A stretch of 64,000 nucleotides of DNA, from contig JAVLRN010000003.1 of the NCBI GenBank assembly GCA_032821775.1, positions 248,001 through 312,000 of the forward strand, written 5' to 3'. Positions 58,851-64,000 of the stretch are shown piece after piece. A program made the translations under genes and the position numbers. The notes under the pieces were generated by a model that was given only the letters and a program-made list of their open reading frames with translations, was not told the origin of the DNA and made no database searches. Position 1 is the first letter of the stretch, and the number at the start of each line of letters is the position of its first letter. This stretch comes from Sanguinoderma infundibulare (Eukaryota > Basidiomycota > Agaricomycetes > Polyporales > Polyporaceae).

Positions 58851-60686
58851 ATGGGCAGGTCGACTTCATTCGCCGCGCTCGTCGCACTCAGCCTTTCTTA
58901 CGCTCATCTCGTCGCTGGTGCCATTGGTCCCGTCGCCGACTTGACCATTTCCAACGCTGACATATCTCCCGATGGCTACACTCGCGCCGCTGTCGTGATG
59001 AACGGCGTCTTCCCCGGGCCCCTCATTACGGGCAACAAGGTTCGTGTTCCTCATTCTTTCGACGGACATCCGGATAATTTACCGTCCGTGATCACAGGGT
59101 GATAACTTCCAACTCAATGTCGTTGACAACTTGACCAACTCCACCATGTTGACGGCGACCACCGTCGTAAGTCTGTCCGCTGTCCATCTTTTCCCATTCA
59201 TCGTGATATCTAACATTCTTGCTGTGTAGCACTGGCACGGGCTCTTCCAGAAGGGCACCAACTGGGCCGACGGCGGCGCCATGGTCAGCCAATGTCCCAT
59301 CTCCGCCGGTAACTCGTTCTTGTACGACTTCACCGCTACCGACCAGGCCGGCACGTTCTGGTACCACAGCCACTTGTCCACTCAGTATTGCGATGGTCTC
59401 CGGGGCCCTTTCGTCGTTTACGACCCCAACGACCCTCATGCCAGCCTTTACGACGTCGATAACGAGTCGACCGTGATCACCCTTACGGATTGGTACCACA
59501 CTGCGGCCCGCCTGGGTAATCGTTTCCCGTAAGTAATGCTCGTTTTCTGTGAATATGAGCCCCGGTGCTCAGCTTGGGACAGGGCGGGTGGTGATTCGGT
59601 CCTCATCAACGGTTTGGGTCGCTTTGCTGGTGGTGCCTCGACGTCCCTGGCAGTGGTCAATGTGACCCAGGGCAAGCGTTACCGCTTCCGCCTCGTCTCG
59701 CTGTCATGCGACCCCAACTTCACGTTCTCCATCGACAACCACACCATGAACGTCATCGAGGCTGACGGCGTCAACCACGCGCCTCTTACCGTCGACGAGA
59801 TCCAGATCTTCGCTGGCCAGCGGTACTCGTTCGTCCTCACCGCCGACCAGGACATCGACAACTACTGGATCCGCGCTCTGCCCAACATCGGAACCACATC
59901 ATTTGACGGCGGCGTCAACTCGGCCATCCTCCGCTACGCCGGTGCCAGCGCCATCGAGCCCACCACGACCCAGACGGGCGGCAGCAACCCGCTCGTGGAA
60001 TCCAACCTCGTTCCGCTCGAGAACCTCGCTGCGCCCGGAACCGCCGAGGTCGGCGGCGTCGACTACGCGCTCAACCTCGATTTCTCGTTCAACGGCACCG
60101 AGTTCTTCACCAACGGCTTCCCGTTCATCGCGCCCTCCGTTCCCGTCCTCCTCCAGATCCTCTCCGGCACCCAGTCCGCGACGGACCTCCTCCCGACCGG
60201 CGTCGTGTACTCGCTCCCGTCGAACGCGTCCATCGAGATCTCGATGCCCATCACGGCGACGAACGCCCCCGGCGCCCCGCATCCGTTCCACCTCCACGGC
60301 CACACGTTCTACGTCGTCCGCGGCGCGGGCGAGACCGCGTACAACTACGCGAACCCGCCCCAGCGCGACGTTGTCAGCACCGGCACCGCGGGCGACAACG
60401 TGACGATCCGCTTCAGGACGGACAACCCCGGCCCGTGGTTCCTCCACTGCCACATCGACTTCCACTTGGAGGCCGGCTTCGCGATCGTCTTTGCGGAGGA
60501 AACTGCGGAGGTCTCCACTTCGGTCACCCCTTCCAGTGAGTTTCCTCACTGCTGCTGTGCGCTGTTTTTTTTGCAGCCCTGACGCATTCTATTCCTTTAG
60601 CTGCTTGGGAGGACCTCTGCCCGATCTACGCCTCGGCGTACCCCTCGGGTCTCGGCAAGCGTCGGCGGACCCTTGCCGAGATCTGA
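58851..60686 (+). CDS. Laccase (multicopper oxidase, EC 1.10.3.2)
   Basis: Five exons, 58851-59039, 59098-59166, 59230-59528, 59583-60535 and 60601-60686, encode 531 residues, normal for basidiomycete laccases. The signal peptide is about residues 1-21 (..LVAGA), with the mature start near IGPVADLTI. All four copper signatures are present: [16 protein letters not shown] (His87, His89), [16 protein letters not shown] (His132, His134), [10 protein letters not shown] (His419, 422, 424) and [18 protein letters not shown] (474-491). Cys475 and the T1 axial position Phe485 are included; Phe there is typical of high-redox-potential laccases. It oxidises phenols and lignin units extracellularly with O2. 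It ends with a long polar tail (KRRRTLAEI). The left arm holds a deleted copy. Confidence 0.96.
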
Positions 60687-61825
60687 GCTTGAACCGGACG
60701 GACACTGCGGACATTAGGAAACGCCGAGCACTCTTCGGTCCTTCTCGCATACATATTGCTATTTATCAATTAAGAACACCGGGCCATAAGACACATGCAG
60801 TAGTACCTTCGCTTTGGGCTGTTGTTGTTGAATGTTATCACCCCTTAAAGTCGTCGTTTACCAGGATTAGGACTCGGTTCCAAGGGACTTCGCTTTAAGT
60901 GTGACCCAGGCCGTTCACTACGTACATCGTCATCATTGTTGTCTTCGTTATCGAATACATGTAATATTTATAAGTTTATTTCCCGCCGAGGTGCGATTTG
61001 GCTGAGGGAGTTCGCGAGTTCGCCACATGGCCCACGTTGGAGGGTTAAGTAACGTTCGCCAATTCGAGACCGTGGGCATCGATGGTTTATTTTAGGTGTG
61101 GTGCCGTACTACAAGTTTGTGCTGGTGCGCCAGTGTCTCGATTCGATTGCTTTGTCCCCTGAGCACGCTGTATGCTTCTGACTCTCACATTTTGGGCCGA
61201 GAGCGAAGGTACTTTGGAAGAGTGTCGTCGAGTTCAGGGCGACCAGACGATGCTTGCCGGCCACTAGCACTACCACTCGGTGACGTCGACTCGCCACCGT
61301 ATACCAACCCGCGAAGATCGTCCGACGGGCAAAACTCGGTTGACTTCGCGTTTCGCGACTCAGAAATAGGCAAAGAGCACTGCATGCTATATAAGGTGTC
61401 GCTCGACCCGTCCGATGACACTGCCAGTACACATTTGTTCACCCGTTCCGGGGCCTGAGTCCGGTCGGGTTTGAGCCTAGCGACGGAGGCGGACAGTGCT
61501 GAGCATCGGATCAGTCCAAGGACCACCAGTCTTGCCGTTGTCGAGAGGCTCTCTCAGTCCAGGTGGCCCGCCGCAAAACACGATGACTGGCAGCTTGCTC
61601 AGCTGGCAGTGCGGCACGAATGGGTGTGGATGGCCTCTTGAAATACGACGCGAGACCTTGCGAAAAGGCATGTAGTCAGGACATGAATGCGCAGTGGGAG
61701 AGAGAACTGTCGAAAACGCGGCTGCGCACGCCCTGCTGCGCCGCGCCCTTGCAATGAGCGCTTCAATTGCTATATTTGGACATTTCCACTCATCCTATGA
61801 TCGGAGACCGCTGCGCTCGTTCCAT
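60687..61825. other. Duplicated block between laccase and tRNA-Pro
   Basis: Inverted counterpart of 27903-29194, including the shared short frame at 61477-61671 (minus). No gene recognised. Confidence 0.5.
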
Positions 61826-61909
61826 GGCCTGGTGGTCTAGTAGTATGATTCCTTCTTAGGGCTGAATAGCATTTGGAGGAGGTCCCGGGTTCAATTCCCG
61901 GCCAGGCCC
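61826..61909 (+). tRNA. tRNA-Pro (AGG) with intron
   Basis: 84 nt, apparently identical to the inverted copy at 27819-27902 including the intron ctgaatagcatt. The upstream flank has tatatttggac..cactcatcctat. Confidence 0.93.
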
Positions 61910-62623
61910 TGTCGCGTTGGGTATGTTTTTGCCTCAAGCCCTCCCCTTCGACTCTGTGCAACTTCATACATTCAAGCTGCTTCCGAGTAATTACTGCGCT
62001 GCCTGAAGAGAGTGGACGATTGAATCTTGCGTTTGTCTGGCACAGCCGTACTTAGGAAGTCATCCTATATGATACCTGTGCCATTTTTGTCCACAGACTT
62101 CTCATCGCAAACTTGTTGCTCCGAAGATGTTCGGCTGTTGCATAGGGTCATCCGCTCTGATTGGATGGAAACAAGAGGTGGTCCTTCACCTTCAAGTTCA
62201 ATGCATGTCGATGGATATAATTTCGTAAACGCATCGGGAGAGCGACTGATTCAAGGAAGCCACAGCAACTTGACATGGACACCCAAATAAGGACATACAT
62301 CTACATGTAGTGGCACCGGAGGAAGTGTTTCGTGGTACCGATCGCGGCTGGGTGAGGTCAACCCATCCTAAATACAAAGGGATATCCAGCGATGCACAGC
62401 ATAAGATGGTTTGTGCTCACCCCTATATTTCCGTAGGCCCCACAATCATGATCTTTACCACCATGTCACATAGAGCTACATCATATATTCTCCCCGCTTG
62501 TCACCTCGGAGCACTATTCTACATATGAGAAGGACCGCTCTGCTCAATGAGCCCCCCCTTCGCTCACTAGTATACACGCAGGCTCGATAACGTTGCTCCT
62601 TCTAAGTGCTCTGATCCCATCCG
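61910..62623. other. End of right arm and spacer
   Basis: Up to about 62428 this is the inverted counterpart of 27298-27818. It continues with a short spacer and no recognised gene. Confidence 0.45.
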
Positions 62624-62770
62624 ACCGCACATACAGATACAAAGCACAGACGAGACCCGCGCGCTCGACACCGTCGAGTTCATCGACGTCTCCAAGGACG
62701 ACCTGCTCGCCTATGTAGCCAGCGCGAGGACCCGCTAACGGAGGTAGGAGGTCTCTGTCAAGATTCAAAC
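62624..62770 (+). pseudogene. Third, truncated copy of the 2OG oxygenase
   Basis: Bases 62628-62735 match the start of exon 3 of the intact 2OG oxygenases (acagatacaa, gcgctcgacaccgtcgagtt, gacgtctccaagga), encoding ALDTVEFIDVSKDD. Directly after it comes ggaggtaggaggtctct, which in the right intact locus lies about 370 bp downstream of the stop codon. Most of exon 3, exons 4-7 and the proximal 3' flank are therefore deleted. No active-site residue remains. Confidence 0.8.
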
Positions 62771-62789
62771 GGCCCAAGATGACTGAACG

Positions 62790-64000
62790 CCACCGAGTTA
62801 GACCCTGAGAAGGTGAGGAGGGCCTCGTGCTGCAGAAGTCACTCACCGCCAAATCCTCGGGAAACCTGTACTGAGGTGCGGCTTCCAAGTACCAGTACTT
62901 TCGCCGCGCTCGTCTTCCCATTTCGAGGGCAACGTCGGAACAAAGACGCAGCCGCGCATATCAGAGGCAACATCGTCTACGACATGGAGCTCCGCGATGG
63001 CTCGCCGCGCAGCCTCGAGCGAGCTCTCGAAGCGGCGGACCCATCCCGGATCCCAGTTCTTGCTGTGGACGTCCGCAGCTGGCTGTAGGGTAAGGGTGTG
63101 GACGGGGCAGCCATGTTGTGCGTGGGCGACGACCATGTCTGTGAGAGCGATCGTGCAAGGCGGCAGCGAGTCTTCGCGCAATAGGTAGGTACGGACGCCG
63201 AGATGGCGTAGCGATGGAGAGAGCACAGGACGGTCCTGCGCCAGCGCAGAGCACAGGGCCGCGATCTGGGCAACCACGTCAGCGTCTGTGGGACGAGGGA
63301 GGGAGTGTCTATTGAACGTCAGGAACAACGAGGTGAGAAGGGGCAGTCGGCGGAGGAGCACGGGCAGGGTGGCGAGCTGGTCGTGCGGGGCGTCGATGGT
63401 CATGCGGGTGACCGTCGCACGCAACGACAGTGTGAAGAGCTGCAGAAGCCGGGATGTCCAGGTTTTCCAGTGCACTTCGTCTTCCTTTGCAGATCCGTAT
63501 AGATAAAACGCGCACGAGGATCCGTCCGCGGAGAGGTGCATGCCGCGTTTCACGACGGAGATGTTGAGCTCAGAGAAGCCGTCCAGGCCGTGGATAGGAG
63601 GTGCAGGAAAGGGTCCGAGCGACGGAAAGTTGACTACGAAGTCGAACCGAAGGAATGCCAGTTGATAACGCTCGAGATTCGCCAGGAGCTTTATTGCTGC
63701 GGGTGCGTCGGATTCTACGAAAGCGACGGAGCGGAGACGAGGAAGCACCGCTGGTGTGCGCGCCGTGTCGTCCCGCGCCGTGGATTCTCGTAGATTGGCG
63801 AGATGTAGCACCTCGAGGTTAGGTGCGCTGCCCAACACGGGGAGGATGTCAGAAACGTGAAGTTGATGAGCATCACGATCCCAGTAGAAGGATAAGAAGA
63901 GGTGTGTCAGTTCTGGGAATGCGTTCATCGGGATCCAAGACGATATCTCGGAGATGGCGAGGGCCTTCAGCGTTGAACGGTGTTGCCCAAATAGAACGCG
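62790..64000 (-). CDS. F-box protein gene, right copy, cut by window edge
   Basis: The minus strand is open from the window end through 63928 (MNAFPELTHLFLSFYWDRDA) to 62843. It is the inverted counterpart of 19.0-20.1 kb: LGSAPNLEVLHLANL, LPRLRSVAFVESDA, LYGSAKEDEVHWKTWTSRLL, LPVLLRRLPLLTSL and TLPSKWEDERGE. The 11 bp missing from the left copy are present (63970s). However one base is lost near 62926 (gaggag in the left copy, gaaag here), so the last about 20 residues are out of frame (STGTWKPHLSTG instead of EYWYMQATPSY). The F-box itself lies beyond the edge, so functionality is open. The role would be SCF substrate recognition. Confidence 0.7.

Larger units (their letters stand above)
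55860..62428. repeat. Right arm of inverted segmental duplication
   Basis: Inverted counterpart of 27298-32285. Order from low to high coordinate: the 31.3-32.3 kb block, the 30.0-31.2 kb block, full laccase (plus), the 28.0-28.6 kb block, tRNA-Pro (plus), and the 27.3-27.65 kb block. Compared with the left arm it holds the complete laccase and two extra segments near 57257-57690 and 57716-57945. Confidence 0.9.

Noticed and set aside
59899..60549. 216-codon minus-strand frame within the laccase
   Set aside because: Shadow of the long laccase exon; composition is Glu/Arg/Val-rich and lacks domain motifs.

Overview
The window looks like nuclear DNA of a wood-decay basidiomycete (Agaricomycetes, probably a polypore-type white-rot fungus). 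The reasons are: genes split by many short GT-AG introns of about 50-75 nt; a laccase, an AA9 LPMO and two GH79 glycosidases; a DUF6593 protein and a CFEM-like protein; expanded families of F-box/LRR-like genes; and intron-containing tRNA-Pro genes. Species is not determined. Splice sites were placed by eye from GT/AG signals, reading frame and comparison between duplicated copies; no search was run.

Layout. (1) 0.7-1.5 kb: a small four-exon gene of unknown function. (2) 1.7-8.7 kb: a cluster of four paralogous F-box genes in order +,-,-,+. Two are open (3.2-5.0 kb minus, 6.9-8.65 kb plus) and two are broken; the last one carries a large poly-glutamate expansion inside the F-box. (3) 8.76-10.19 kb: an intact 2OG-Fe(II) oxygenase (minus). 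(4) 10.9-21.2 kb: a graveyard holding a coatomer-zeta relic, an intact CFEM-like secreted protein, a Prp43-type helicase fragment, a threefold tandem repeat, a dead S53 peptidase, an F-box gene with a deletion, and a mosaic of CFEM-locus flanks with a GH79 3' fragment between them. (5) 21.7-23.7 kb: an intact GH79 gene (minus). (6) 27.3-32.3 kb: the left arm of an inverted segmental duplication, with a tRNA-Pro and a laccase that lost 1.2 kb. (7) 33.2-44.6 kb: a unique core with a small secreted protein, a divergent HAP5/RVB1 pair, a DUF6593 gene and an AA9 LPMO. (8) 45.1 kb: a third tRNA-Pro, followed by about 3 kb with no recognisable gene. (9) 48.3-64 kb: a second intact GH79, a second intact 2OG oxygenase, the right arm of the inverted duplication with the full-length laccase and a tRNA-Pro, a truncated third 2OG fragment, and the inverted copy of the F-box gene running off the end.

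The dominant structure is therefore a housekeeping-plus-LPMO core flanked by inverted, partly shuffled copies of one gene set (2OG oxygenase, GH79, F-box, tRNA-Pro, laccase). The copies have diverged, and each arm has its own lesions: the left arm lost the laccase and damaged the F-box gene, while the right arm kept the laccase. Both 2OG and both GH79 copies are still open with identical exon layouts. Functionally the intact secreted genes (laccase, AA9, two GH79) fit lignocellulose breakdown. HAP5 (CCAAT-binding factor) and RVB1 (chromatin remodelling ATPase) are ordinary nuclear genes.
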